This document shows, piece by piece, positions 35,649-45,095 of a DNA stretch of 64,000 bases. Where the stretch lies: NCBI GenBank assembly GCA_018824085.1, contig JAHJHI010000040.1, positions 124,001 to 188,000 of the forward strand, read 5' to 3'. Position 1 is the stretch's first letter; each line of letters begins with the position of its first letter. The DNA comes from Gammaproteobacteria bacterium. Lineage in GTDB: Bacteria > Pseudomonadota > Gammaproteobacteria > Burkholderiales > Rhodocyclaceae. Made by a program: the position numbers and the translations under genes. Below the pieces are notes generated by a model. That model saw nothing but the letters and a program-made list of their open reading frames with translations. It ran no database searches and was not told the origin of the DNA.

Positions 35649-35670
35649 ATCGGATGCTACGGAGCCGCCC

Positions 35671-36000
35671 ATGAACATCGCCACACGGGAATTCACGGAC
35701 TTGCGCGCCGCCGCACAACGCGCTTGCACGCTGCTGAAAGCGATGGCGCACGAGGACAGGCTGGTGCTGCTGTGCCAGCTGTCGCAGGGCGAACACACGG
35801 TCGGCGAGCTCGAAGCACGGCTCGGCATCGTCCAGCCTACGCTGTCGCAGCAACTTGGCGTGCTGCGGCGCGAAGGGCTGGTGATCACGCGCCGCGACGG
35901 CAAGCACATCCACTACCGCATCGCCAGCGACGACGCGCTGGCCATCATGCAGACGCTGTACCAGCGCTTCTGCGGCGAAGGAAACGGAGAACCGGAATGA
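35671..36000 (+). CDS. ArsR-family transcriptional repressor, BigR/SqrR-like
   Basis: A 109-residue winged-helix repressor. The recognition helix reads GIVQPTLSQQLGVLRREG and the wing TRRDGKHIHYRI. Cysteines are at 19, 35 and 101. C35 (LLCQL) and C101 (RFCGE) are 66 residues apart, the same spacing as the two redox cysteines of SqrR (41 and 107), which form a polysulfide bridge. Metal-binding ArsR motifs (CVC) are absent. Its stop overlaps the start of the first half-size YeeE/YedE gene by 4 nt, so it regulates its own operon, presumably in response to sulfide or persulfide. Confidence 0.88.
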   Translation: MNIATREFTDLRAAAQRACTLLKAMAHEDRLVLLCQLSQGEHTVGELEARLGIVQPTLSQQLGVLRREGLVITRRDGKHIHYRIASDDALAIMQTLYQRFCGEGNGEPE

Positions 36001-36431
36001 ATATCGCATGGGACGCCTTCACCCCCTGGACCTCGCTCGGCGGCGGTGCGCTGATCGGGCTGGCGGCCGCGCTGCTGATACTGGGCAGCGGCCGCATCGC
36101 CGGCATCAGCGGCATCGTCGGCGGCCTGCTCAGGCCTTCCGGCGGCGACCGGAGCTGGCGCATCGCCTTCCTCGCCGGGCTCATCGGGGCGCCGCTCCTG
36201 TGGCAGCTGTTCGCCGCGCTGCCGCCGGCGCAGGTCGACGCCGGCAACGCCATGCTGATCGCTGCCGGCCTGCTGGTCGGCATCGGCACCCGCTACGGTT
36301 CGGGCTGCACCAGTGGCCATGGCGTGTGCGGACTGTCGCGGCTGTCGCCGCGCTCGCTGGCCGCGACGCTGGCTTTCATGGGCGCCGGCTTCGCCACCGT
36401 GTACGTCGTGCGCCACCTGCTCGGGAGCTGA
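35997..36431 (+). CDS. Half-size YeeE/YedE family transporter protein
   Basis: A 144-residue protein with four hydrophobic segments. The Cys-containing motif [21 protein letters not shown] (about 98-118) is the family sulfur-handling signature. It covers only half of a full YeeE/YedE transporter; the following gene supplies the other half. In bacteria with BigR such pairs (PmpA/PmpB-like) are controlled by sulfide-responsive repressors and are thought to move reduced sulfur. Translation is coupled to the repressor gene. Confidence 0.88.
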   Translation: MNIAWDAFTPWTSLGGGALIGLAAALLILGSGRIAGISGIVGGLLRPSGGDRSWRIAFLAGLIGAPLLWQLFAALPPAQVDAGNAMLIAAGLLVGIGTRYGSGCTSGHGVCGLSRLSPRSLAATLAFMGAGFATVYVVRHLLGS

Positions 36432-36432
36432 C

Positions 36433-36879
36433 ATGCAAGCCTTCATCGCACTCGTCTCCGGCCTGATCTTCGGCATCGGCCTGCTGCTGTCCGGCATGGC
36501 CAATCCGGCCAAGGTCATCGGCTTCCTCGACCTGTCCGGCGCGTGGGACCCCTCACTCGCGCTGGTCATGGCCGGCGCGATCGCCGTCGCCTTCCCCGCG
36601 TTCACGTGGGCAAGACGCTGCACGCGGGCCTGGTCGGGCTGCGCGCTGCAACTGCCGACGGCGAAACACATCGATCGTCCGCTGCTGCTCGGCAGTCTTG
36701 CCTTCGGCGCCGGCTGGGGCCTGGCCGGGTATTGCCCGGGGCCCGCGCTGGTGTCGCTCGGCACCGGCTCGCAACCGGCCGTCGTGTTCATCCTTGCCAT
36801 GCTCGCCGGCATGGGCGCGCATGCGCTGTTGAACCGCCCGGGGAAGGCGCTCAGGCAGCCGCCGCCGGCGAAGGGGTAA
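36433..36879 (+). CDS. DUF6691-type half of the YeeE/YedE transporter
   Basis: A 148-residue protein with about four hydrophobic segments. Motifs [21 protein letters not shown] and [19 protein letters not shown] (Cys near 116) define the second half of the split YeeE/YedE pair. It starts 1 bp after the first half. Its 3' end overlaps the convergent nitronate monooxygenase gene by 29 nt. Confidence 0.87.
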   Translation: MQAFIALVSGLIFGIGLLLSGMANPAKVIGFLDLSGAWDPSLALVMAGAIAVAFPAFTWARRCTRAWSGCALQLPTAKHIDRPLLLGSLAFGAGWGLAGYCPGPALVSLGTGSQPAVVFILAMLAGMGAHALLNRPGKALRQPPPAKG

Positions 36880-38098
36880 GCAGGAATTCGATGAGCGCGC
36901 GCACGCTGCGTATCTGGTTGCCGAAGGGCAGCGCACCGCGCCCGCGGAAGAACAGTCCGGTCTTCAGGTCGCCACGCAGCGCGCTCGCCAGTTGATGGTC
37001 GATGCAGAACTGGCCCCAGCCGACCAGACCGTCGCGCAGGCCGCATTGCGCCAGACAGTCGAAGTGCTTGGCGCAGCGCTTCTTGGCATGCGCCACCGCC
37101 TGCGTGCGTTCGATCACCGCGAGGTATTTCTGCAACCAGGGCGTGCGCACGGCGCGCGCCGGCAAGCCCGCGACGCTGGTGAATTCCACGAGGTCCTCGT
37201 CGCGGGCGTCGGCCAGCACGCGCTTGAACGTGTCGTCGGCGTCGCACTCCTCGGTCACCGCGAACGAGGTGCCGAACTGCACGGCCGCCGCGCCCAGCGA
37301 CTGCATGCGCCGGATGTCGGCGTGCGTGCGCAGGCCGCCTGCGACGATCAGCGGCACCTGTCCCTCCAGGCCGGCGCTGCGCAGGAAGTCCAGCGTCTCC
37401 GGCACGACCTTGTCGAAATCGAAACGCGGGTCGGCCACGTCGGCCACTTTTGCCGCGCCCAGATGGCCGCCCGCCCAGCCCGGATGTTCCAGCACGACGG
37501 CGTCGGGCACGCGCTGCTTGCGCGCCCATTTGCGCACCAGCAGCTGCACGCCGCGCGCGTCGGACAGGATGGGGATGAGCGCAGCCTTGGGATGTTCTCG
37601 CGCGAGATCGGGCAGGTCGAGCGGCAGGCCGGCACCGACCACCACCGCGTCGGCACCGCATTCGAGCGACACCCGCACGTGTTCGGCGTAGGCACTGACG
37701 GCGCGCATGACGTTCACCGCCAGCAGGCCGCGCCCGCCTGAAAGCGCTTTCGCCGCGGTGATTTCGCGCGCCAGCGCGACCTCGTTGGCGTCGTCGATGG
37801 CCTGCTTGGCTTCCTCGCCGCGCAGGCCGCGCGTCGCCGCCATCAGGTCCGGATGGTGACGCCGGAGATCGACCGACGATATGGTGCCGACAGCGCCGGT
37901 CGCCGCCACGCTGCCGGCCAGCCGGTGCGCCGATACGCCGACACCCATGCCGCCCTGCACCACGGGCAGCAGGTGGCGCCCGCCGAGCATCAGCGGCGCG
38001 AGGCCGCTGAGCGCGAACAGTTCGGGAAGGGAGGGCGCGGCGCTCGGAGCGACGTCCGCGCCCGGTGTCGCAATGGGCGGTGCGAAGGCGGTGGTCAT
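36851..38098 (-). CDS. Nitronate monooxygenase family FMN enzyme
   Basis: A 415-residue TIM-barrel flavoprotein of the NMO/2-nitropropane dioxygenase family. The FMN site includes VVQGGMGVGVSAHRLAGSVA near the N-terminus, VLEHPGWAGGHLGA and VPLIVAGGLRTHADIRRMQSLGAAAVQFGT. A C-terminal extension carries Cys residues (KKRCAKHFDCLAQCGLRDG) not typical of short class I enzymes. The start at 38098 was chosen as the first Met close to the conserved region. The natural substrate in this longer subgroup is not known; nitronate oxidation is the family activity. Confidence 0.82.
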   Translation of the reverse strand: MTTAFAPPIATPGADVAPSAAPSLPELFALSGLAPLMLGGRHLLPVVQGGMGVGVSAHRLAGSVAATGAVGTISSVDLRRHHPDLMAATRGLRGEEAKQAIDDANEVALAREITAAKALSGGRGLLAVNVMRAVSAYAEHVRVSLECGADAVVVGAGLPLDLPDLAREHPKAALIPILSDARGVQLLVRKWARKQRVPDAVVLEHPGWAGGHLGAAKVADVADPRFDFDKVVPETLDFLRSAGLEGQVPLIVAGGLRTHADIRRMQSLGAAAVQFGTSFAVTEECDADDTFKRVLADARDEDLVEFTSVAGLPARAVRTPWLQKYLAVIERTQAVAHAKKRCAKHFDCLAQCGLRDGLVGWGQFCIDHQLASALRGDLKTGLFFRGRGALPFGNQIRSVRALIEFLLTPSPAAAA

Positions 38099-38184
38099 GT
38101 CGGGTCGGGAATGTGGGTCGTGCGCCACACTAACCGCACGCCCCCCGACCGGGCTTGACCTCGCTCAAACGCGGGCCGTACGCC

Positions 38185-39774
38185 TCATGCGGCGCGGCGC
38201 TTGCGGGCAAGTGCGCCGATCACGCCGAGACCTGCCAGCATCAGCGCGCTGGTGCCGGGTTCCGGCACGGCCGCGGCGATGGCGAACAGCGACGTCGTGC
38301 CCGACACTTCGTTGGCGACGGCGAGGTAGTGCTTGCCGCCAAATGAGTACGCAACGAGGCCTTCCGGCGAGATCGAACCGTCATCGACGATGAAGTCGAT
38401 GAAGGATGCCTGCGTCGGGTCGGTCACGTCATACATCGCAACGACGCTCTTGAGCGAGCGTTCGAAACCGATGAAGGCGATCGTGCGGCCGCCGATCTCC
38501 AGCACCGTCACGCCTTCGGGCTCGACGCCCTTGTTGTCGCTGCGCCCGTCATCGACCAGTTCCGGGAAGGCGGCGAACAGCAGTTCTTCGAGCTGGTTGC
38601 CGCTGTCGAACACCGCGTGGCCCTGGTCGTCGAGGATGGAGAACGAACGTCCGCCGAACACATGGATTTCGTCGTAGTCGCCGTCGCCGTCCAGATCGCC
38701 GCCGGAGGTGGTGACCGTGAGGCGGCCCAGCACGCCGTTCTTCTTCAGCGCGGCGGCGTCCGGGAACGCCGTCGGATCGAGCACGTAGCCGGACGAACCG
38801 ACGCGCACTTCTTCGTTGAATGCGCCGCTGACCGCGTCGTCAAGATTGCGCGAATCGCCCTCGTTGGCCGTGACGTAGAAGGTCTTGCCGCCGGTCTCGT
38901 AAGCGGCGATGGTGTCCGGCTGGTACATGCCCTTCACCGGCACCGTGACCCAGTTGCCCGGCAGCGCGGCGCCGCCGGCGCCGTCGCGGTCCGACGTATC
39001 CAGACGATTCACGGCAATGCTGTGGTCCTTCAGGCCGAGCGAGGTCACGCCGGTGATCCGGTTGGTCGTCAGGTCGATGCGGGCGACCGCGTTCGCCTCC
39101 TGCAGCGTCACCATGGCGCTCAGGCCGTCCTTCGAAATGGCGATGTACTCGGGTTCCCAGTCCAGCGACGGCAGGTTGCCCGGAGTGACCACGCGCACGC
39201 CGGCCGGCGGCGCGGCATCGAAGGCGGTGAAGTCGAGCGTCGTCACGGTGTTGGCACTGCGGTCGATGATGCTCACCGTGCCCTTCGCGTCCACCGTCGT
39301 GTTCGCCGTCAGCGGCAGCGGCTCGCCTTCGTTGGCGGTCAGGATGCGGCCGTCGTGCGCGAACACCACGTTGTCCGGCAGCGCGCCGACGGTGTAGCTC
39401 TCGATCAGGTTGCGGCTGGCCGTGTCGTAGACCTTCACGAAACCGGCGTCGGTCTTGGTCGGCGCGCCGATCGCGATGGCGGCCACGCCGTTGCGCACAG
39501 CCACACTGTTGGCTTCGCCGAAGGCGGTCGTGTCAATGTGCTGCAGGAAGCTGCCGGTGCTGGCGTCCAGGATGTCCACACCCTTCAGGCCGGCCACCCA
39601 CAGCTGGTTCGACAGTTCGTCGAAAGCGACGATTTCGGAAGTCTGGCCGGCGACGCTGGTGCTGGCGCCGTGCGAGAAGGTCCACAGCTTTTCCCAGCCG
39701 CTGACCGGGCCGGCAGCGTGGACGACGGGCACGAACAAAGCCGCGATGGCCGCGGCAGCGATTTTTCTGACCAT
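38185..39774 (-). CDS. Choice-of-anchor I family protein with PEP-CTERM sorting signal
   Basis: A 529-residue secreted protein. The signal peptide ends near residue 20 (VPVVHAAG). The body is a beta-propeller of the alkaline-phosphatase-like choice-of-anchor I type (VAGLKGVDILDASTG, DGRILTANEGEPLP, YVTANEGDSRN, DNKGVEPEGVTVLEIGGR). The C-terminus AAVPEPGTSALMLAGLGVIG plus KRR is a textbook PEP-CTERM signal, recognised by exosortase, so the protein is anchored or released at the cell surface with exopolysaccharide. No exosortase lies in the window. Confidence 0.88.
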   Translation of the reverse strand: MVRKIAAAAIAALFVPVVHAAGPVSGWEKLWTFSHGASTSVAGQTSEIVAFDELSNQLWVAGLKGVDILDASTGSFLQHIDTTAFGEANSVAVRNGVAAIAIGAPTKTDAGFVKVYDTASRNLIESYTVGALPDNVVFAHDGRILTANEGEPLPLTANTTVDAKGTVSIIDRSANTVTTLDFTAFDAAPPAGVRVVTPGNLPSLDWEPEYIAISKDGLSAMVTLQEANAVARIDLTTNRITGVTSLGLKDHSIAVNRLDTSDRDGAGGAALPGNWVTVPVKGMYQPDTIAAYETGGKTFYVTANEGDSRNLDDAVSGAFNEEVRVGSSGYVLDPTAFPDAAALKKNGVLGRLTVTTSGGDLDGDGDYDEIHVFGGRSFSILDDQGHAVFDSGNQLEELLFAAFPELVDDGRSDNKGVEPEGVTVLEIGGRTIAFIGFERSLKSVVAMYDVTDPTQASFIDFIVDDGSISPEGLVAYSFGGKHYLAVANEVSGTTSLFAIAAAVPEPGTSALMLAGLGVIGALARKRRAA

Positions 39775-39826
39775 GATGGAACCCCTGTTGTCGGCCGGAT
39801 GGATTCCGGCGCTTTGTCCGGTCCGG

Positions 39827-39861
39827 TGCCCGCCTTGCGCGCTCGGCACGCAAGGCGGGCA
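39827..39861. terminator. Strong hairpin between gcvP and the PEP-CTERM gene
   Basis: TGCCCGCCTTGCG (39827-39839) pairs perfectly with CGCAAGGCGGGCA (39849-39861) around a 9-nt loop. It is about 90 nt downstream of the gcvP stop and about 50 nt upstream of the next start. There is no T-run on the minus strand, so it may be a Rho-type or weak terminator, or a leader structure for the PEP-CTERM gene. Confidence 0.55.
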
Positions 39862-39948
39862 TCAGACCGTGGAACGGGGCATCTCAACAGACGGTCATTG
39901 CGCAAATGTGACAGTGCGCGCGGCGCCCGCGGTGCCGCGCGCACTGCC

Positions 39949-42861
39949 TCAGGCCTGCTCGTACTCCGACAGCGGCGGGCAGGTGCACACCAGATTGCGG
40001 TCACCGGCCACGTTGTCGACGCGCGCCACCGGCGGCCAGTACTTGTCGCGGTCCAGCGACGGGTGCGGGAAGAACGCCTCGCGCCGGCCGTATGGCCGCG
40101 TCCAGCTGTCGGCGATCAACAGCTCGTGCGTGTGCGGCGCGTGTTTGAGCAGGTTGTCCTCGCGGTCCGCGCTGCCGTTCTCGACCGCCGTGATCTCTGC
40201 GCGGATGCGGATCATCGCGTCGCAGAAGCGGTCGATCTCTGCGCGGTTCTCGCTTTCCGTCGGCTCGATCATCATCGTGCCCGGCACCGGGAAGGAGATG
40301 GTCGGCGCGTGGAAACCGTAGTCCATCAACCGTTTCGCGACATCCTCGACCGAAATGCCGCAGGCATCCTTGATCGGCCGCAGGTCGATGATGCACTCGT
40401 GCGCCACGCGCCCGTGCTTGCCGCTGTACAGGATGGGATAGTGCGGCGCCAGCTTCTGCGCGATGTAGTTGGCATTGAGGATGGCCACCTGGGTGGCGCG
40501 GCGCAGGCCGGCCGCGCCCATCAGCGCAATGTAGGCCCACACGATGGGCAGGATGCTGGCCGAGCCCCAGGGCGCGGCCGACACGGTGCCTATCGTGCCG
40601 TTGGGGCCGGCCACCGGATTCACGCCCTGCACCACCGGATGGTCGGGCAGGAAGGGCGCGAGATGCGGCGCCACGCCGATCGGTCCCATGCCCGGCCCGC
40701 CGCCGCCGTGCGGAATGCAGAAGGTCTTGTGCAGGTTGAGGTGGCAGACGTCGAAGCCGATGTCACCCGGGCGCACCAGACCGACCATCGCGTTCATGTT
40801 GGCGCCGTCCATATAGACCTGGCCGCCGTGCTCGTGCACCAGCGCGCAGATGTCGCGCACGCCTTCCTCGAACACGCCGTGCGTGGACGGATAGGTCATC
40901 ATCAGCGCGGCCAGCCGGCCGGCGTTCTGCTCCACCTTGGCGCGCAGGTCGGCGCGGTCGATGTTGCCGAGCGCGTCGCACGCCACGACCACCACCTGCA
41001 TGCCGGCCAGCACCGCGCTGGCCGGATTGGTGCCGTGCGCGGACGCCGGGATCAGGCACACGTCGCGATGGTTCTCGCCGCGCGTGCGGTGGTACTTGCG
41101 GATCACCAGCAGGCCCGCGTATTCACCCTGCGAACCGGCGTTGGGCTGGAAGGACATCGCGGCGAAACCGGTGATCTCGCACAGCCGCTCCTCCAGTTCC
41201 TCGAACAGCTGCTGGTAGCCCTGCGCCTGCTCCAGCGGCACGAACGGATGCAGCGCGGCGAACAGGCGATAGGTCACCGGCACCATTTCGGTCGTCGCGT
41301 TGAGCTTCATCGTGCACGAGCCGAGCGGAATCATCGCCCGGTCGAGCGCGATGTCGCGCGACGCCAGCCGGCGCAGGTAGCGCATCATTTCGGTTTCCGA
41401 GTGGTAACGGTGGAATACCGGATGCGTGAGGATGGCGCTGTCGCGCAGCAGCGCCGGCGGCACGCACTCGGCGACCGCCGCATCGAGCGCCGTGATGTCG
41501 AGCAGCGTGTCGGCGCGCGTCGCGAACACCGCCAGCAGCTGCTTCAGTTCGCTGCGGCGCGACGTTTCGTCGAACGACGCGGACAGGTGGTCGGCATCGA
41601 TGACATGCAGGTTGAAGCCGGCGGCGCGGGCGCGTGCCGCGATGCGCCGCGCGATGCCCGGCACATGCACCTGCACGGTGTCGAAGAAGCGCGCATGCAC
41701 GACGTCGAAACCAAGCTCACGCAATCCCTGCGCGAAGATGAGCGCCATGCGGTGCACCCGCCCGGCTATCGTGGCCAGCCCCTGCGGGCCGTGATACACC
41801 GCGTAGAAACCGGCGATCACCGCCAGCAGCACCTGCGCGGTGCAGATGTTGCTGTTCGCCTTCTCGCGGCGGATGTGCTGCTCGCGCGTCTGCAGCGCCA
41901 TGCGCAGTGCGGGGCGGCCGTTGGCGTCGGTGGATACGCCGATGATGCGGCCCGGCATCTGGCGCTTGTGCTCGTCACGGCAGGCGAAGAAGGCGGCGTG
42001 CGGGCCGCCGTAGCCCATCGGCACGCCAAAGCGCTGCGCGCTGCCGAACACCATGTCCGCGCCCTTGCCGGCGGCGTGCATTTCACCCGGCGGCTTGAGC
42101 AGCACCAGCGCGAGCGGGTCCGCCGCCACGGCGGACAGCGCACCGGCCGCATGCGCGGCGGCGATGACCGGCTCCGGGTCGCGCAGGCGGCCGCTCGAAC
42201 CCGGATAGCTCACGAGCACACCGAAATATTCACCGTCGATGCCGGCCCACGGATCGCACACCTCGACCTCGATGCCCAGCGGCTCGGCGCGCGTGCGCAC
42301 GACGGCGAGCGTCTGCGGATGGGTGTCGGCGTCGACGATGAAGCGCGGTGACTTCACGCGCGACACGCGGTGCGCCATCGTCATCGCCTCGGCGGCGGCG
42401 GTCGCTTCGTCGAGCAGCGAGGCGTTGGCCACCGGCAGTCCGGTCAGGTCGATCACCATCTGCTGGAAGTTCAGCAGCGCCTCCAGCCGGCCCTGCGAAA
42501 TCTCGGCCTGATACGGCGTGTAGGCGGTGTACCAGCCCGGATTTTCCAGCACGTTGCGCTTGATGACGTTGGGCGTGATGGTGTCGTGATAGCCCATGCC
42601 GATCAGGCTGGCGTGCAGTTCGTTGCGCGCGAACATGCGCCGCAGCGCGTCGTCGACGACACGCTCGGAGCGCGGCGGCGGCAGGTTCAGCGGCGCATCG
42701 CCGAGGATGTCGGCGGGAATCGTCTGCGCGATGAGTTCGTCCAGGCTGGCGACATTCAGCGACGCCAGCATGACCGCGAGATCGCGCTCATCCGGGCCGA
42801 TGTGGCGGCGGATGAAGTCGCCGCGCTCTTCGAGTGCTTCGAGGGAGGGACGCTTGTCCAT
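39949..42861 (-). CDS. gcvP: Glycine dehydrogenase (aminomethyl-transferring), P protein
   Basis: A 970-residue homodimeric-type P protein of the glycine cleavage system, decarboxylating glycine and passing the aminomethyl group to GcvH lipoate. The PLP lysine is K712 in [20 protein letters not shown]. Other hallmarks: RHIGPDERD at the N-terminus and [15 protein letters not shown]-type segment ([13 protein letters not shown]). The start at 42861 was chosen by family alignment; a GTG 24 nt upstream is possible. It follows gcvT by 97 bp with no gcvH between them. Confidence 0.95.
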   Translation of the reverse strand: MDKRPSLEALEERGDFIRRHIGPDERDLAVMLASLNVASLDELIAQTIPADILGDAPLNLPPPRSERVVDDALRRMFARNELHASLIGMGYHDTITPNVIKRNVLENPGWYTAYTPYQAEISQGRLEALLNFQQMVIDLTGLPVANASLLDEATAAAEAMTMAHRVSRVKSPRFIVDADTHPQTLAVVRTRAEPLGIEVEVCDPWAGIDGEYFGVLVSYPGSSGRLRDPEPVIAAAHAAGALSAVAADPLALVLLKPPGEMHAAGKGADMVFGSAQRFGVPMGYGGPHAAFFACRDEHKRQMPGRIIGVSTDANGRPALRMALQTREQHIRREKANSNICTAQVLLAVIAGFYAVYHGPQGLATIAGRVHRMALIFAQGLRELGFDVVHARFFDTVQVHVPGIARRIAARARAAGFNLHVIDADHLSASFDETSRRSELKQLLAVFATRADTLLDITALDAAVAECVPPALLRDSAILTHPVFHRYHSETEMMRYLRRLASRDIALDRAMIPLGSCTMKLNATTEMVPVTYRLFAALHPFVPLEQAQGYQQLFEELEERLCEITGFAAMSFQPNAGSQGEYAGLLVIRKYHRTRGENHRDVCLIPASAHGTNPASAVLAGMQVVVVACDALGNIDRADLRAKVEQNAGRLAALMMTYPSTHGVFEEGVRDICALVHEHGGQVYMDGANMNAMVGLVRPGDIGFDVCHLNLHKTFCIPHGGGGPGMGPIGVAPHLAPFLPDHPVVQGVNPVAGPNGTIGTVSAAPWGSASILPIVWAYIALMGAAGLRRATQVAILNANYIAQKLAPHYPILYSGKHGRVAHECIIDLRPIKDACGISVEDVAKRLMDYGFHAPTISFPVPGTMMIEPTESENRAEIDRFCDAMIRIRAEITAVENGSADREDNLLKHAPHTHELLIADSWTRPYGRREAFFPHPSLDRDKYWPPVARVDNVAGDRNLVCTCPPLSEYEQA

Positions 42862-42958
42862 GTTCAACAGTCCTTTCTGGGCCACTTGTGATGGCCGGTG
42901 CTTGAAGGTACCGGGCGAGCCCCGTGTAGGACGCCGCGCCCGGAGTCGGGGAAGGGGT

Positions 42959-44104
42959 TCAGCGCCTGTAGCGGGTCGGCACGAAGGGCATGGCGGTCAG
43001 CGCGAGCGCCACCTTCTGCCCGCGCGACTCGATGAACAGTGAACGACCGTCGGTGCGGGCCGCGCGTTCCACGTAGCCCATCGCGATCGGTCGGCCGAGT
43101 GACGGACTGTGGTTGCCGCTGCTGACGGTGCCGACTTCGCGTCCGTCGGCGTCAAGGATCACGGCGCCGGCACGCTGCGGCGCACGGCCTTCCGGCAGCA
43201 GGCCGACGCGCACGCGCGCCGGCGGCGTTGCGCTGTCCGGCCCCATTTCACCGAGGATGACGGCCGCACCGGGAAATCCGCCGGCACGCGCGCCACCGGC
43301 GCGGCGCGCGGCGCCGACCGCCCAGCCCAGGCCGGCCGCGACCGGTGTCGTGTGTTCGTCGATGTCGTTGCCGTAGAGGCACATTCCGGCTTCCAGACGC
43401 AGCGTGTCGCGCGCGCCCAGCCCGGTCCAATTCACGTCGGGATGCGCCAGCAGGCGTTGCGCGAAGGCGGCTGCGGCATCCGCCGGCAGCGATATTTCAA
43501 AGCCGTCCTCACCCGTGTAGCCGCTGCGGCTCACGCGCAGCGGCACGCCGTCGGCGGCCAGTTCGCGCACGTCGAGAAAACGCATGTCCGCAACGTCGGC
43601 CAGCGCCGTCAGCACGTCCTGCGCGAGCGGGCCCTGCAGCGCGACCAGCGCGCGGTCCTCGCACCTGCGCCAAGTGCAGGGCGTGTCGCCGCCCGGCGCG
43701 TGCGCGCCGAGCTGGGCCAGCACCGCGTCCACGCGCGACGCATTGCACACGACGTGAAAGCCGCCCGCCAGACGCTGGATCATCAGGTCGTCGATCAGGC
43801 CGCCGGCCGTGTTCGGCAGCAGCGCGTAGGTCTGGCGGCCTTCGGGCAGTGCGGCGAGATCGGCCGTCGTCAGCGATTCGAGCCAGGCGCAGGCGCCACT
43901 GCCGGTGACCTCGATCTGCGCCATGTGCGACACGTCGAACAGGCCGGCCTTGCTGCGCGCATGCAGATGCTCCTGGATGATGCCCGGCGGGTACTGTATG
44001 GGCATCGAATAGCCGGCGAAGGGGACCATCTTCGCGCCGGCGGCGAGGTGTAACGCATGAAGCGGGGTGCGGTGCAGGACCGCCTGATCCGGGTGAGCCA
44101 TCAT
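42959..44104 (-). CDS. gcvT: Aminomethyltransferase, T protein of glycine cleavage
   Basis: A 381-residue tetrahydrofolate-dependent enzyme that releases ammonia and methylene-THF from GcvH-bound aminomethyl groups. Motifs: [50 protein letters not shown] and [20 protein letters not shown]. Two adjacent ATG codons follow AAGGAACTG. First gene of gcvT-gcvP. Its own one-carbon product joins the pool fed by the N-methylglutamate dehydrogenase genes at the left of the window. Confidence 0.94.
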   Translation of the reverse strand: MMAHPDQAVLHRTPLHALHLAAGAKMVPFAGYSMPIQYPPGIIQEHLHARSKAGLFDVSHMAQIEVTGSGACAWLESLTTADLAALPEGRQTYALLPNTAGGLIDDLMIQRLAGGFHVVCNASRVDAVLAQLGAHAPGGDTPCTWRRCEDRALVALQGPLAQDVLTALADVADMRFLDVRELAADGVPLRVSRSGYTGEDGFEISLPADAAAAFAQRLLAHPDVNWTGLGARDTLRLEAGMCLYGNDIDEHTTPVAAGLGWAVGAARRAGGARAGGFPGAAVILGEMGPDSATPPARVRVGLLPEGRAPQRAGAVILDADGREVGTVSSGNHSPSLGRPIAMGYVERAARTDGRSLFIESRGQKVALALTAMPFVPTRYRR

Positions 44105-44432
44105 CAGTTCCTTGTCGGACCTTCATCGTGATCAATGCACGGGCAGCTTGTGGCTGCGCCTTTCGTGCTGCATCGCGCAAGCGTTGCGCAGCGACGCAAG
44201 AACCGCGGTTGCTTGCGCCATTGAACAGACGGCAGGTCATTTGCCGATCCGCCGGGTGGGCGATCGCGCGGCCGGATGATGCCATGCAACACGCCCCCTT
44301 GCAGGGCCGCAGCATCGTCATGCCGGCGGGAGAACCGCCTTGACGCCAGTCCGCCGATAACTGAACATCCGGTCAGAAAAGTGTGCTGCCGATCGCAACG
44401 ATGCGCGGGGCGACACTGCAAACCATACACCC
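44105..44432. other. Intergenic region between gcvT and the TetR gene, possible structured leader
   Basis: 328 bp without a credible gene. GCGCAAGC (44175-44182) and GCTTGCGC (44211-44218) form an 8-bp inverted repeat with further GCGCAA/TTGCGC repeats in between, so the gcvT leader RNA could fold. The glycine riboswitch core sequences were looked for and not found. CTGA-N8-TCAG at 44361-44376, upstream of the TetR gene, is a weak operator candidate. Confidence 0.4.
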
Positions 44433-45095
44433 ATGCACGCACCCGACACCGGCGGCAACCCGATGCCCGCACCGGCCCGACGCGGCCGCCCCGCACTGGT
44501 CAGCCAGGACGTGCTGGTCGACCATGCGCTCGACCTGTTCGTCGAGAAGGGCTATGCCGCCACGCGGCTGGAAGACGTGGCGCTGGCGGCCGGCGTGTCC
44601 AAGGGCACGCTCTATCTGTACTTCGATTCCAAACAGGCGCTGTTCGCCGCCGTCATGCGGCAAGGCTTCGTGCCGGCGCTCGCAGACGGCGAAGCACGCG
44701 TGGCGCAGCACCGCGGCCATGGCGCCGACCTGATGCGCGAACTGCTGTCCGGCTGGTGGCGCACCATCGGCACCACGCGGCTCGGCGGCCTGCACAAGCT
44801 CATGCTGGCCGAAGCCCGCAATTTCCCTGACATTGCCGCGCTCTATCATCGCGAGGTGATGGCACGCGGCTGTCGCCTCATCGCGCGCGCCATCGACTAC
44901 GGCCACGCACGCGGCGAATTCCGCGTCGCCGGCGACGCGCGCACCGTTCATGCCGTCATGGCGCCGCTGCTGATGCGCGTGCTGATGACGCACTCCTTCG
45001 CCTGTGTCAGTCAGTCCTGCCGCACCGAAGACGGCGACGCCGACATCGCCTTTTCCATCGAATTCGTTATCCGGGCTCTCGAAAAAAATGTCTGA
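44433..45095 (+). CDS. TetR/AcrR family transcriptional regulator
   Basis: A 220-residue regulator. The N-terminal HTH reads DHALDLFVEKGYAATRLEDV ... GVSKGTLYLYFDSKQALFA, the standard TetR DNA-binding fold; the C-terminal helical domain is a ligand pocket. The gene overlaps the following membrane-fusion-protein start by 8 nt, so it very likely represses the efflux genes as part of their own operon. ATG at 44463 is an alternative start. Confidence 0.88.
   Translation: MHAPDTGGNPMPAPARRGRPALVSQDVLVDHALDLFVEKGYAATRLEDVALAAGVSKGTLYLYFDSKQALFAAVMRQGFVPALADGEARVAQHRGHGADLMRELLSGWWRTIGTTRLGGLHKLMLAEARNFPDIAALYHREVMARGCRLIARAIDYGHARGEFRVAGDARTVHAVMAPLLMRVLMTHSFACVSQSCRTEDGDADIAFSIEFVIRALEKNV

Noticed and set aside
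37348-37695. Small open frames inside the nitronate monooxygenase gene
   Set aside because: They lie out of frame within a well-supported coding sequence and have no ribosome site.
38617-42351. 1244-codon open frame on the plus strand
   Set aside because: It is antisense to gcvP and to the PEP-CTERM gene, has a His/Arg/Gln-rich composition typical of complementary-strand reading in high-GC DNA, and has no domain.
44105-44432. Glycine riboswitch upstream of gcvT
   Set aside because: The region was read on the minus strand for the conserved aptamer cores and none were present; only generic hairpins remain.
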